Below are positions 36,701-44,207 of a DNA stretch of 64,000 nt, piece by piece; positions within the stretch are counted from its first letter, which is position 1; each line of letters starts with the position of its first letter. Origin of the DNA: Sphingomonas_D zeicaulis (GTDB lineage: Bacteria; Pseudomonadota; Alphaproteobacteria; Sphingomonadales; Sphingomonadaceae); NCBI RefSeq assembly GCF_050433225.1, contig NZ_JBNPXQ010000009.1, positions 1 to 64,000 on the forward strand. Direction: 5' to 3'. The translations under genes were made by a program, and so were the position numbers. Below the pieces are notes generated by a model. The model worked only from the letters and a program-made list of their open reading frames with translations, was not told where the DNA came from and did not search any database.

Positions 36701-37139
36701 CACCTCGGATTATGCGAAGCGGCAGGGTAGCGGTTCGGGCGGCGAGAAGCAGGTGCCGTTCTACATCGCGATGGCCTGCGCGATGAACAATGTCTGCCAT
36801 TCGGGCGAGGATGATCGCGAGCGGCTGGGGCTGGGCATCATCTTGTTCGACGAGGCGTTCAACGCGCTGGACGGCGGCAACGTCAATTCCTGCCTGAGCC
36901 TGCTGCGCCAGTTCAACCTGCAGGTGATCGCCTGCGCGCCGGTCGACAAGCTGGGCGTGTTCATGGAGCAGATGGACACCGTGCTCTCGATCCGCCGCAT
37001 CGGTACGCAGACTATGCTCTATGCGGATTATCCCAAGGAAGAAGGCCGCCGGATGTTCCGCGAGGCAAACCCGGCGAACGAGCCGTTCGATCTGTTCAGG
37101 GAACGCTTCGCGGCGGAGGATGCGCAAGCGGCAGAGTAG
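33735..37139 (+). CDS. jetC: JetC / MksB-like SMC ATPase
   Basis: A 1134-residue SMC-like ATPase. Walker A is GPNGAGKSS (residues 30-38), long coiled coils run from about 215 to 460, a hinge-like globular part lies about 480-620 (VWADAAETLLGAAREALIV, VTPDCLSASGG), a second coil follows to about 850, then the ABC signature GSGSGGEKQ (near 999) and Walker B LGIILFDEAFNALD (near 1035). Everything needed for ATP hydrolysis appears present, so it should extrude DNA loops with JetA/JetB. Start GTG at 33735 has GAGGAG upstream and overlaps the jetB stop; an in-frame extension to 33447 lies wholly inside jetB and is rejected. No jetD/mksG nuclease gene follows: the next genes are LysR and SDR. Confidence 0.85.
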   Translation: MIKLARINLINWYTFQRLSIDLRDSTALIGPNGAGKSSILDAIQIVLTGNNRNYFQLNASANVTAGQTRRTGEQRSVFDYCLGKVAGETLRERCISYLSLVFEREHDGRCWTIGLGLSAVDGEQDEEVLGAFIAPDQSLTDADFLEDDGADARILPYDQLVTRLKRTAGFENLGHRPTHFTRRVLTALGGKGHHADADKFLKTLRNGLRIREMKSATEFVREFMLDPAGLNVEALRKSVATWRGLLETIENLEVQKKQVGEAIAAYRELLDRIEDEGRFRWVESKAERDRLEAHLTHVTAQHRESIEAQDAADRALALTRDAIERIGGEMREITRALDNDTKEQAIREFRKIDLPIAERDHQAAEARYQGFLAAIVGAVGLVDRIVPVGGGEEARQVAEALAALRSRVGDGTPMSARDVDRIVAQAVAPLELYVGRAQQQRDTHLARIAALKASIGERREQLRTMRGGGVMLANGTTRLIQHLAAHGIAAKSVAELVEVIEPVWADAAETLLGAAREALIVAPEHAETAIGLLRRQRRDFIGTQIVNTTRSRDVGQVPAVGSLADVIATDDPHARAFINRRLNGVRRVQTEKELLSHDRAVTPDCLSASGGSIENRRAATTRLLGKDAAARNIPLVEEAIAGDERALVNHEQGANALALLIADMARFAQAAGGAKLAELERERQSAAEAVAQVQDNIRTLEGERPVAIRERLADLGRDLEGHKDDLKDDEAAQRVAAHKVGSAEQTMRAAAEEFSRADAGFAELGEVEGAGALFTALLEEQGGILPAVRNAARERAAGARGRVTQLLGQAPQKAHAFAYEARILDQFDRDAGPAAQLAWLERQQDAIVTNTLTDYRAQAEEARAAIETALKTDMLVKLHDRLEGAKRQIASLNKSLSVRPFHGELYRFEVKPDPFYAEIVEIARRVQMDSIDVTTLFDGDGEGIEPSLMKGVERLKRMIDEGENVEQISDYRNYLHFELQTTTLDGGRVTSDYAKRQGSGSGGEKQVPFYIAMACAMNNVCHSGEDDRERLGLGIILFDEAFNALDGGNVNSCLSLLRQFNLQVIACAPVDKLGVFMEQMDTVLSIRRIGTQTMLYADYPKEEGRRMFREANPANEPFDLFRERFAAEDAQAAE

Positions 37140-37168
37140 ACCAACCAGCCTTCTCTCCGCGGGCGCTG

Positions 37169-37234
37169 CTATTTCGGAGACACAATACCAAACTCCGGAT
37201 ACGTGCAGAGTTTAGTATTATGTCCCCGATATAG
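37169..37234 (-). repeat. 27-bp-arm inverted repeat / stem-loop after jetC
   Basis: Arms 37169-37195 and 37208-37234 match at 23 of 27 positions around a 12-base loop. Three of the four mismatches become G-U pairs only if the minus strand is transcribed; on the plus strand they are A-C clashes. The minus-strand RNA could thus pair at 26 of 27 positions. It contains the cores ACACAATACCAAACTC and GAGTTTAGTATTATGTCCCC. It may be a REP-like element, and may also end jetC or LysR transcripts. Confidence 0.7.
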
Positions 37235-37249
37235 GGTGCCGCCATGTCC

Positions 37250-38143
37250 TCAATCTCCGCTTTGTCGCAGCACGTCTATGAACGCCCGCAGCACCGCCGG
37301 CACATGGCGGTTGCCCGCATAATATAGACACAGCCCCTCGATCCACGGGCACCATTCCTCCAGCAGCGGCACCAGCCGGTCGTCCGCCAGCGCGTCCGCG
37401 GCATAGGGCTCCGGCACGAAGGCGATGCCGAGGCCGAGGATCGCGGCGTCCACCATCAGGCGGCTGTGGTCGAGGATGATGCTGCCCGGCACTTCCACCG
37501 CAAGCTCCTGCGTCCCCTTCACGAATTCCCAGCGATAGGGTTTGCCGCTCGGCAGGCGCTGGCGGATGCAGCGGTGGCGGCGCAGATCCTCCGGGCTCTG
37601 CGGCCGGCCGTGCGCCGCTACATAGGCGGGGGCGGCGACGGGGAGGAAGCGGATCGCGCCGGCGAAGGGCACCGCGATCATGTCCTGCGGCACCGCCTCA
37701 CGCAGCCGCACGCCGGCATCGAACCCTTCGGCGACGATGTCGACCAGCCGGCCCTCGCTGACGAGATCGATCGCCGCGCGTGGGTGGCGCTGGAGGAAGC
37801 TGGGCACGACATGCTGCAGCAGCCAGCCGGCGCCGCCCTCATTGGCGTTGATCCGCAATGTGCCGGTCAGCTCCGCTCCGGACTGGCCGACCGCGTCCAG
37901 CATCTCGTCAAGATCGCGCAAGGTGGGGACGAGGCGCGCGAGCAGGGTCTCCCCCGCCTCGGTCGGCGCGACGCTGCGCGTGGTGCGGTGGAGCAGCCGC
38001 GCACCGAGCCGCGCCTCAAGCGCGCGCACCGCATGGCTGAGCGCCGAGCGCGACACGCCCAGCGCGTCCGCCGCACGCCGGAAGCTGCGGTACTGCGCCA
38101 CCGCCGCAAAGGCGTTGAGATCGGTCAAGCTGACGTCGCTCAT
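37250..38143 (-). CDS. LysR-family transcriptional regulator
   Basis: A 297-residue LysR regulator. The N-terminal winged helix-turn-helix is clear (LNAFAAVAQYRSFRRAADAL, SRSALSHAVRALEARLG, RLLHRTTRSVAPTEAG). The effector domain follows from about residue 90 (GTLRINANEGGAGW). ATG at 38143 has GAGGAA upstream. It is divergent from the SDR at 38237 across 93 bp, the usual layout for a LysR controlling its neighbour. Confidence 0.9.
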   Translation of the reverse strand: MSDVSLTDLNAFAAVAQYRSFRRAADALGVSRSALSHAVRALEARLGARLLHRTTRSVAPTEAGETLLARLVPTLRDLDEMLDAVGQSGAELTGTLRINANEGGAGWLLQHVVPSFLQRHPRAAIDLVSEGRLVDIVAEGFDAGVRLREAVPQDMIAVPFAGAIRFLPVAAPAYVAAHGRPQSPEDLRRHRCIRQRLPSGKPYRWEFVKGTQELAVEVPGSIILDHSRLMVDAAILGLGIAFVPEPYAADALADDRLVPLLEEWCPWIEGLCLYYAGNRHVPAVLRAFIDVLRQSGD

Positions 38144-38236
38144 TCGTGCAAATTCCTCAACAGGTCATGCCGATTAGCTTTTCTTATCACATCAATGGCG
38201 GAGGCCTAAATCGTGAGCCGGAAGGAGATCATCATC

Positions 38237-39061
38237 ATGACCAACTGGCTTATCACAGGCGCATCCTCGGGGCTCGGCCTCGGCATGGCGCGCAAATTGC
38301 TGGATCGCGGCGACCGCGTCGTCGCAACCGCGCGGCGCGTAGAGGCGCTGGACGACCTCGCCGCCGCGTATGGCGAGCGCCTGCATGTGCTCGCGCTCGA
38401 CATCACCGATCGCGACGCGATCCGCGCCGCGGTGGCGGCGGCCTTCGCCGCGTTCGGGCGGATCGACCGCATCGTTTCCAATGCCGGCTACGGCCTGTTC
38501 GGCGCGGCGGAGGAACTGACCGACGACCAGCTTGACCGCCAAATCGCGACCAACCTCACCGGATCGATCCAGCTCATCCGCGCGGTGCTGCCGCATCTGC
38601 GCGCGCAGGGCGGCGGGCGGATCCTGCAGGTCTCGTCCGAGGGCGGGCAGATCGCCTATCCGAACTTCAGCGCCTATCACGCGACCAAATGGGGCATCGA
38701 GGGCTTCGTCGAGGGGGTGGCGCAGGAGGTGGCGCCGTTCGGCATCACGTTCACGATCATCGAGCCGGGCCCGACCGGCACCAATTTCGGCGCCGCGCTC
38801 GATCGCGCGCCAGAAAGCCCGGTTTATGACGCGACCCCGGCGGGTGCGGTGCGCCGCGCGGTGGCCGATGGCAGCTTCGTGATCAAGGGTGATGCCGACC
38901 GCACCGTCGATGCGATGATCGCCGCGGGCGATGCCGAAAAGCCGCCGCGCCGCATGGCGCTGGGCAGCACGGCCTATGAAAGCATCGAACGCGCATTGGT
39001 GGCGCGGCTGGAGGAGCTCCGCGCACAGCGGGATGTGGCGTTCGCGGCGGATATGAGCTGA
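38237..39061 (+). CDS. Short-chain dehydrogenase/reductase (SDR)
   Basis: A 274-residue classical SDR. Cofactor site is TGASSGLGLGMA (residues 6-17), then NAGYG, the catalytic serine in ILQVSSEGGQ, and the YxxxK motif in YHATKWGIEGF. It reduces or oxidises a carbonyl/alcohol with NAD(P). ATG at 38237 follows AAGGAG; an ATG eight codons earlier lacks a site. Probably regulated by the divergent LysR. Confidence 0.9.
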   Translation: MTNWLITGASSGLGLGMARKLLDRGDRVVATARRVEALDDLAAAYGERLHVLALDITDRDAIRAAVAAAFAAFGRIDRIVSNAGYGLFGAAEELTDDQLDRQIATNLTGSIQLIRAVLPHLRAQGGGRILQVSSEGGQIAYPNFSAYHATKWGIEGFVEGVAQEVAPFGITFTIIEPGPTGTNFGAALDRAPESPVYDATPAGAVRRAVADGSFVIKGDADRTVDAMIAAGDAEKPPRRMALGSTAYESIERALVARLEELRAQRDVAFAADMS

Positions 39062-39071
39062 TGGACTGGAC

Positions 39072-39092
39072 GGAGGGGGCGTCGCCCCCTCC
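39072..39092. terminator. Stem-loop between convergent SDR and LysR genes
   Basis: A perfect 9-bp stem (GGAGGGGGC with GCCCCCTCC) and a 3-base loop, ten bases after the SDR stop. It may end both converging transcripts, though there is no long U-run. Confidence 0.6.
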
Positions 39093-39104
39093 CCTTACCT
39101 GCGC

Positions 39105-40310
39105 TTATCCAGCATCCTCTCCCGCAGGCTGCACCGCAGGCACATTGCGCTTCAGCGCCGCCATGAACGCTTCCTGCAACGATGTCGGATACCAGTCGCG
39201 CCGGGTGATGACGCCGATCGTCCGTTCGGTATCGGGTATTTCGGAGCGGATGCGGACGAGCGCGCCGGTTTCGATTTCTGATGGCACCTGGTCGACCGAC
39301 AGCAATGTCAGGAAGTCGCTACGGCCGAGCACGCCGCGGATGAGCGCGACCGAGCCGCACTGGATCGGCGCCCGCGGCCGCGGCTTGCCGGCGCGATCGA
39401 ACAATTGCTGCCACCGTTCGAGCAGCCCGGATGCACGCCGAGCGATGATCCAGGGAAAGGCCGCCAGATCCTCGAACCCGGCGACCCGCGTCGCGAGCGG
39501 ATGATCGGCGCGGCCGATGATCGTAAGCCAATCGACGAACAGCGCCTCCTGATGAAGATCTCGCGGCGGATGTTCGCGCAGCGCCCCGACGATGACGTCG
39601 ATCCTGCCGCTGCGCAGCAGTTCGACGAGTTCAAGATAGGCGCCTTCCACGACATCGACATGCGCGTCGGGCGCATGCCGCAGCAGGTCTGCGAGCGTCG
39701 CGGGGAGGAGCAGCGAGCGCGACAATGCCATCGCCCCGATCGCAAGCCGGCCGCCGCTGTGCACCGCCTCGTCCAGCGCGGTGCGCAATTCCGACACGCC
39801 CAAGGTAAAACCGTCTGCCAGTTTCGTGCCCGAGCGGGTCAGGCCGACGCCGCGGCCGCGGCGCTCGACCAGCGGCACGCCATAGAGTTGTTCTAGGTCG
39901 CGTACCGAGCGATGCAGCGCCGGCACCGAAACGCCCGCGATCTCTGCGCCGCGAACGAAGCTGCCGCCTTCGGACAGCCCCAGCAAACCGCGGACATGCG
40001 CCATCGTCAGATAGCGTTCGGTGCCCTTGCGCTGCGCATCGATGCGCCCGGTGCGTAGCGCCTTGCCGAACTGGTTGAGGCCGCGCCCGACCCGCCTCAG
40101 GATGCGGCGACCGACTGGCGTGACGACGATGCCGAGTGGCGTGCGCTCGAAAAGCTGGGTGCCGAAGGCGGTTTCCAGCTTGGCAAGCGCCTGGGTGAGC
40201 GCCGGCTGGGAGATCGCCGCCTCGCGCGCCGCCGTGCTCAGGCTACCGCTGGCATGCATGATTTCCAGCAGCCCTAGGTGGCGAAGGTTGAGGTCGAAAA
40301 GCTGGTCCAC
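39105..40310 (-). CDS. LysR-type regulator with two tandem helix-turn-helix domains
   Basis: A 401-residue LysR protein, about 100 longer than normal. The first winged HTH spans residues 5-65 (LRHLGLLEIMHASGSLSTAA, SQPALTQALAKLE, LFERTPLGIVVTPVG). A second similar unit spans about 100-160 (LTMAHVRGLLGLSEGGSF, VSVPALHRSVRDLEQLYG, LVERRGRGVGLTRSG). The effector-binding domain follows from about 185. The start is GTG at 40310. It is divergent from pckG across 109 bp that could hold an operator for both. Confidence 0.85.
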   Translation of the reverse strand: MDQLFDLNLRHLGLLEIMHASGSLSTAAREAAISQPALTQALAKLETAFGTQLFERTPLGIVVTPVGRRILRRVGRGLNQFGKALRTGRIDAQRKGTERYLTMAHVRGLLGLSEGGSFVRGAEIAGVSVPALHRSVRDLEQLYGVPLVERRGRGVGLTRSGTKLADGFTLGVSELRTALDEAVHSGGRLAIGAMALSRSLLLPATLADLLRHAPDAHVDVVEGAYLELVELLRSGRIDVIVGALREHPPRDLHQEALFVDWLTIIGRADHPLATRVAGFEDLAAFPWIIARRASGLLERWQQLFDRAGKPRPRAPIQCGSVALIRGVLGRSDFLTLLSVDQVPSEIETGALVRIRSEIPDTERTIGVITRRDWYPTSLQEAFMAALKRNVPAVQPAGEDAG

Positions 40311-40419
40311 GCACCATCTTTAACCCAGGCTTATACCCTTCCGCTAATCATATTTGGGCCCGCGCGCCGATGGTTATATCGAGTACGGAAGATAGAGCGT
40401 TGCAGGGAGAAGGTCCGGG

Positions 40420-42258
40420 ATGCTGGTAGATAGCGCAATCGAGCCCGCCGCAGCGGCGCATCCGGTTACCCATCAGGGTCTCGCCGACTGGGTTTCGCAG
40501 ATCGCGGCGCTTACCCAGCCCGACGCGGTTTACTGGTGCGACGGCTCCCTCGAAGAGCGCGAGCGTCTCACACGACAGCTTGTCGATATCGGCACGCTTA
40601 TCCCCCTCAATCCGGAACTTCGGCCTAATTCCTTCTATGCGCGCTCGGATCCCCGTGACGTTGCGCGGGTGGAGAGCCGCACCTTCATCTGTTCCGAGAA
40701 GGAATCCGACGCCGGCCCAACCAACAACTGGTTCGCGCCTGCGGCGATGCGGCAGAACCTCGATTCGCTGTTTGCCGGCTGTATGCGCGGGCGGACGATG
40801 TATGTCGTTCCATTCTGCATGGGGCCGCTCGAATCCGACAAGAGCGTGATCGGCGTCGAGATCACCGACAGCCCCTACGTCGTGCTTTCCATGGGCATTA
40901 TGGCGCGCATGGGCGCGCCCGCGCTCGAAATGCTTGGGCCGGACGGATTCTTCGTGCCGTGCGTCCATTCGGTGGGCGCGCCGCTGGCCGCGGGCGAGGC
41001 CGACGTCGCCTGGCCCTGCAACGACGAGAAGTGGATCGTGCATTTCCCCGAAACGCTGGAAATCTGGTCCTATGGTTCGGGCTATGGCGGCAATGCGCTG
41101 CTCGGCAAGAAGTGCCTCGCGCTGCGGATCGCCAGCATCATGGCGCGTGACGGCGGCTGGCTGGCGGAGCATATGCTCATCCTGAAGCTGACCAATCCGG
41201 AAGGCGCGGTGCATTATGTCGCCGCGGCGTTTCCGAGCGCCTGCGGCAAGACCAATCTGGCGATGCTTGAACCGACCATCCCCGGCTGGACCGCCGAGAC
41301 GGTGGGCGACGACATTGCCTGGATGCGCTTCGGTGCTGACGGCAGGCTTTACGCGATCAACCCGGAAGCCGGCTTCTTCGGCGTCGCGCCGGGCACCTCG
41401 CCGAGCACCAATGCCAACGCCATCGCAACCTTGGCGCGCGATACCATCTTCACCAACACCGCACTGACCCCTGAGGGCGACGTGTGGTGGGAGGGGCTGA
41501 CCAAGACCCCGCCGGCGACGCTGACCGACTGGCAGGGCCGCGCCTGGACGCCGGAGAGCGGCACGCCCGCCGCGCATCCCAATGCCCGCTTCGCCGCGCC
41601 CGCCGACCAGTGCCCGTCGATCGCGCCGGAGTGGGACCAGCCGCAAGGCGTGCCGATCTCCGCAATCCTGTTCGGCGGCCGCCGCGCGAGCGTCGTGCCG
41701 CTGGTCGCCGAGGCCTATGACTGGGAACATGGCGTCTACATGGCCGCCAACATCGCGTCCGAGGGCACGGCAGCGGCGGAGAACAAGGTCGGGGAACTGC
41801 GTCGCGACCCGTTCGCGATGCTGCCCTTCTGCGGCTACAACATCGCCGATTATTTTGGCCATTGGCTGCACATCGGTGCCACCGCGCCCAACCCCGCAGT
41901 GCTGCCCCGTCTGTTCATGGTGAACTGGTTCCGCAAGAATGATGCCGGCCGCTTCATGTGGCCCGGCTTCGGCGAGAACTCGCGCGTCCTGAAATGGATC
42001 GTCGATCGCGTCGAGGGCAGCGCCGCAGCGGATGCCAGCCCGATCGGGCTTGTGCCGAGCGCGGATGCGCTGGACGTCGACGGGCTCGACATTGCCGCAC
42101 CGGATCTCGAGCAATTGCTCTCGATCGATACCGCAGCCTGGCAGGACGAGGCCGGACGCAGCCGCGCCTATCTGGAGAGCTTCGGCGCGACCTTACCGCC
42201 CGCGCTGGTTCGCCAGCAAGACGCGCTGGAAAGCCGGCTGGCCGAAGCCGCCGAGTAA
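40420..42258 (+). CDS. pckG: Phosphoenolpyruvate carboxykinase (GTP)
   Basis: A 612-residue GTP-type PEPCK, the family's normal length. It converts oxaloacetate plus GTP to PEP plus CO2, the first committed step of gluconeogenesis. The P-loop FPSACGKTN (near residue 274) includes the reactive cysteine typical of this class. Other hallmarks are NNWFAP, GDDIAWM, FGVAPGTS and NWFRKN. GGGAGAAGG lies upstream. A stem-loop follows the gene. In bacteria ATP-type PEPCK is more common, so the GTP form is a useful lineage marker. Confidence 0.95.
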   Translation: MLVDSAIEPAAAAHPVTHQGLADWVSQIAALTQPDAVYWCDGSLEERERLTRQLVDIGTLIPLNPELRPNSFYARSDPRDVARVESRTFICSEKESDAGPTNNWFAPAAMRQNLDSLFAGCMRGRTMYVVPFCMGPLESDKSVIGVEITDSPYVVLSMGIMARMGAPALEMLGPDGFFVPCVHSVGAPLAAGEADVAWPCNDEKWIVHFPETLEIWSYGSGYGGNALLGKKCLALRIASIMARDGGWLAEHMLILKLTNPEGAVHYVAAAFPSACGKTNLAMLEPTIPGWTAETVGDDIAWMRFGADGRLYAINPEAGFFGVAPGTSPSTNANAIATLARDTIFTNTALTPEGDVWWEGLTKTPPATLTDWQGRAWTPESGTPAAHPNARFAAPADQCPSIAPEWDQPQGVPISAILFGGRRASVVPLVAEAYDWEHGVYMAANIASEGTAAAENKVGELRRDPFAMLPFCGYNIADYFGHWLHIGATAPNPAVLPRLFMVNWFRKNDAGRFMWPGFGENSRVLKWIVDRVEGSAAADASPIGLVPSADALDVDGLDIAAPDLEQLLSIDTAAWQDEAGRSRAYLESFGATLPPALVRQQDALESRLAEAAE

Positions 42259-42271
42259 GACGCACGCGCTT

Positions 42272-42297
42272 GGGACGATCCCTCGACGGATCGTTCC
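42272..42297 (+). terminator. Terminator-like stem-loop after pckG
   Basis: A 10-bp stem (GGGACGATCC with GGATCGTTCC, one G-U pair), loop CTCGAC, 13 bases after the pckG stop. No U-tract follows. Confidence 0.6.
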
Positions 42298-42498
42298 GAT
42301 GCGCTTCGCAGGCCAATATCGCGGCCCGCTCGCCAAGCGCGATGCGGGCTGCTTCTTATCGCCACAAGCGCCCTTCCGCGACAAGGCTGCTGCGCACTGA
42401 TGCTGCACCGCAAAAAACCTCCCGCCCTGTAATCGAAGTTACTTTTTTCGCACCTAGAGGCGCCCGCACCACTCCCCTGGCCTTGCGGGTTTCTCGTC

Positions 42499-43071
42499 GT
42501 GACCGCCCCCCACGTCCGTCCGATCGATCGCTGGTTCATGGACGAAGTCCTGCCCCACGAACGCGCCTATCTCGATTATGCGCGCCGTACGGTGCGCAAT
42601 GACGATGAGGCGGGCGACATGCTGCAGGATGTCTATGCGAAGCTATTCACGCTCGACGGGTGGAGCGCGATCGCCAATCCGCCAGGCTACGTGATGCGGA
42701 TGATCCACAATTTGGCGATCGAGCGGATCCGGCAGGCGCGGGTGGTTACGATGCAGCCGCTGCCAGAACCGGCGATGACCGAAATCGCCGACGACAGGCC
42801 GGACAGTTTCCGCATCGTCGCGGCGCAATCGCAACTGGCGCGGGTCCAGCAGGCCATCGCCGCGCTGCCCGAACGCTGCCGGGTGGCGCTGGTGCGTCGC
42901 CGCCTCGCCGAGGATACGCCACGCGAGATTGCGAGCGACCTCGGCATCAGCATATCGACGTTCGAAAAGCGGCTGGCACGCGCGGTGGAACTGCTGACGC
43001 TCGCGCTGACGCCGCACGATCCGCCGGCCGACGCGGCACCGGAACAAGCGCGGGAGAAGATGCTTCTCTGA
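42499..43071 (+). CDS. FecI-type ECF sigma factor
   Basis: A 190-residue ECF sigma factor. Region 2 is YLDYARRTVRNDDEAGDMLQDVYAK (quoted only in part as a motif: DDEAGDMLQDVYAKLF), and the region 4 helix-turn-helix is DTPREIASDLGISISTFEK. Start is GTG at 42499 with a weak ribosome binding site. A FecR gene and an STN receptor follow, so it is the transcription arm of a second surface-signalling system. Confidence 0.85.
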   Translation: MTAPHVRPIDRWFMDEVLPHERAYLDYARRTVRNDDEAGDMLQDVYAKLFTLDGWSAIANPPGYVMRMIHNLAIERIRQARVVTMQPLPEPAMTEIADDRPDSFRIVAAQSQLARVQQAIAALPERCRVALVRRRLAEDTPREIASDLGISISTFEKRLARAVELLTLALTPHDPPADAAPEQAREKMLL

Positions 43072-43106
43072 CCGGAAGCCGCTTGATAGATGAATGGCGG
43101 CGGTCG

Positions 43107-44114
43107 ATGCCCGATGATCGCGCCCTTTTTGCAGACTTACCACAAATGATGATGTCGAAAGACCCACTGGGTCAGGATGCCCTTATTGCCGAAGCGTCGC
43201 GCTGGCTTGCCGCGCTCGACGCAGGAAGCGCGCAGCCGGAGGCGTTCGAGGCATGGCGCCAGGCCAGTCCCGCGCATGCGGTCGCCTATGCACGCGTCGC
43301 TGCAAGTTGGGAGAGCGCCGCTGCTGCCGGACCGATGGCAACCGAGCCGGCAGTAGCCGATGCATCCGAGAGTGTGGTCGAGCCAGCCCCCGCCACCGCC
43401 AATCGCCGCCAATGGCTGAGGGCCGCCGCGGTCGCCTTACCGGTCATGATGCTGGGCTCGGGATTTTTCGCTCAGCGCGCCTACGCCTGGGACAATGCGA
43501 CGACACGCGTCGGCGAGAAGCGACGGGTACCGCTGCCCGACGGCAGCGTCGCGTATCTCAACACGGACAGTTCGCTGTCCTGGCGTTTCACCGCCGGGAA
43601 AAGGATGTTGCGGCTCGACCGCGGCGAGTTGGCGCTGGACCTGCGCCCGGGCGGCGCCGCAGTGCTGCGCGCAAATGATGCCGCGCTGCCGCTTGCGCCC
43701 GGGCTGTTCGATGCGCGCATCAGGGATGGCCATGCCGAACTGACCCTGGTGGATGGCGCGGCGATGCCGCTTCCCGGTGGTGATCGGGCCATGGTGCTGC
43801 ATCCAAAAATGTCGGTCATCGTCGATCAGGATCGCGCGCCGCGGCTGCAGCCACGCAGCACCGAGCAGGTCGAATCGCTGATGGCCTGGCGCGCCGGCGA
43901 GATCGTCTTCCTCGACCAGTCGGTCGCCGAGGCGACGGCGGATTTCAACCGCCACCTCACCCGCAAGATCATCGTCACCAACCCCGACCTCGCGCGCGAG
44001 AAGATCGGCGGGCGCTTCGATCTCAATCGGCCGGATCAATTCCTGCAAGCGGTTTCGCTGAGCCTCGACGCGCGCGTCGTTGCGACCCCGGGCGGCTATG
44101 AACTGACCCGCTGA
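43107..44114 (+). CDS. FecR-type anti-sigma factor
   Basis: A 335-residue FecR protein. Cytoplasmic anti-sigma part with ASRWLAALDAGSAQPEAFEAW, one membrane helix (about 100-122, LRAAAVALPVMMLGSGFFA), then the periplasmic FecR domain (VGEKRRVPLPDGSVAYLNTD). The open frame reaches back into the sigma gene, but the ATG at 43107, 35 bases after the sigma stop, gives the normal family length. ATGs at 43146-43152 are possible alternatives. It relays receptor occupancy to the sigma factor. Confidence 0.82.
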   Translation: MPDDRALFADLPQMMMSKDPLGQDALIAEASRWLAALDAGSAQPEAFEAWRQASPAHAVAYARVAASWESAAAAGPMATEPAVADASESVVEPAPATANRRQWLRAAAVALPVMMLGSGFFAQRAYAWDNATTRVGEKRRVPLPDGSVAYLNTDSSLSWRFTAGKRMLRLDRGELALDLRPGGAAVLRANDAALPLAPGLFDARIRDGHAELTLVDGAAMPLPGGDRAMVLHPKMSVIVDQDRAPRLQPRSTEQVESLMAWRAGEIVFLDQSVAEATADFNRHLTRKIIVTNPDLAREKIGGRFDLNRPDQFLQAVSLSLDARVVATPGGYELTR

Positions 44115-44168
44115 ATTTTTTTAGCGCCGACTTGGAGGCAGTGCCCCTCCATCCCGTCATCCCCGTGA

Positions 44169-44189
44169 ATGGCGCAGGTGTTGCGCCAT
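44169..44189 (+). promoter_or_regulatory. Perfect hairpin in the leader of the STN receptor gene
   Basis: ATGGCGCA (44169-44176) and TGCGCCAT (44182-44189) form an 8-bp stem with loop GGTGT, 18 bases before the receptor ATG. It contains an in-frame ATG, so it could hide an alternative start or act as a leader element or operator. Confidence 0.45.
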
Positions 44190-44207
44190 GTCGGGGGAAA
44201 GATTTCC

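Noticed and set aside
33843..37127. 1094-codon open frame antisense to jetC
   Set aside because: It is the high-GC shadow of jetC, shows no domain motifs, and is Arg/His/Leu-rich as shadows are.
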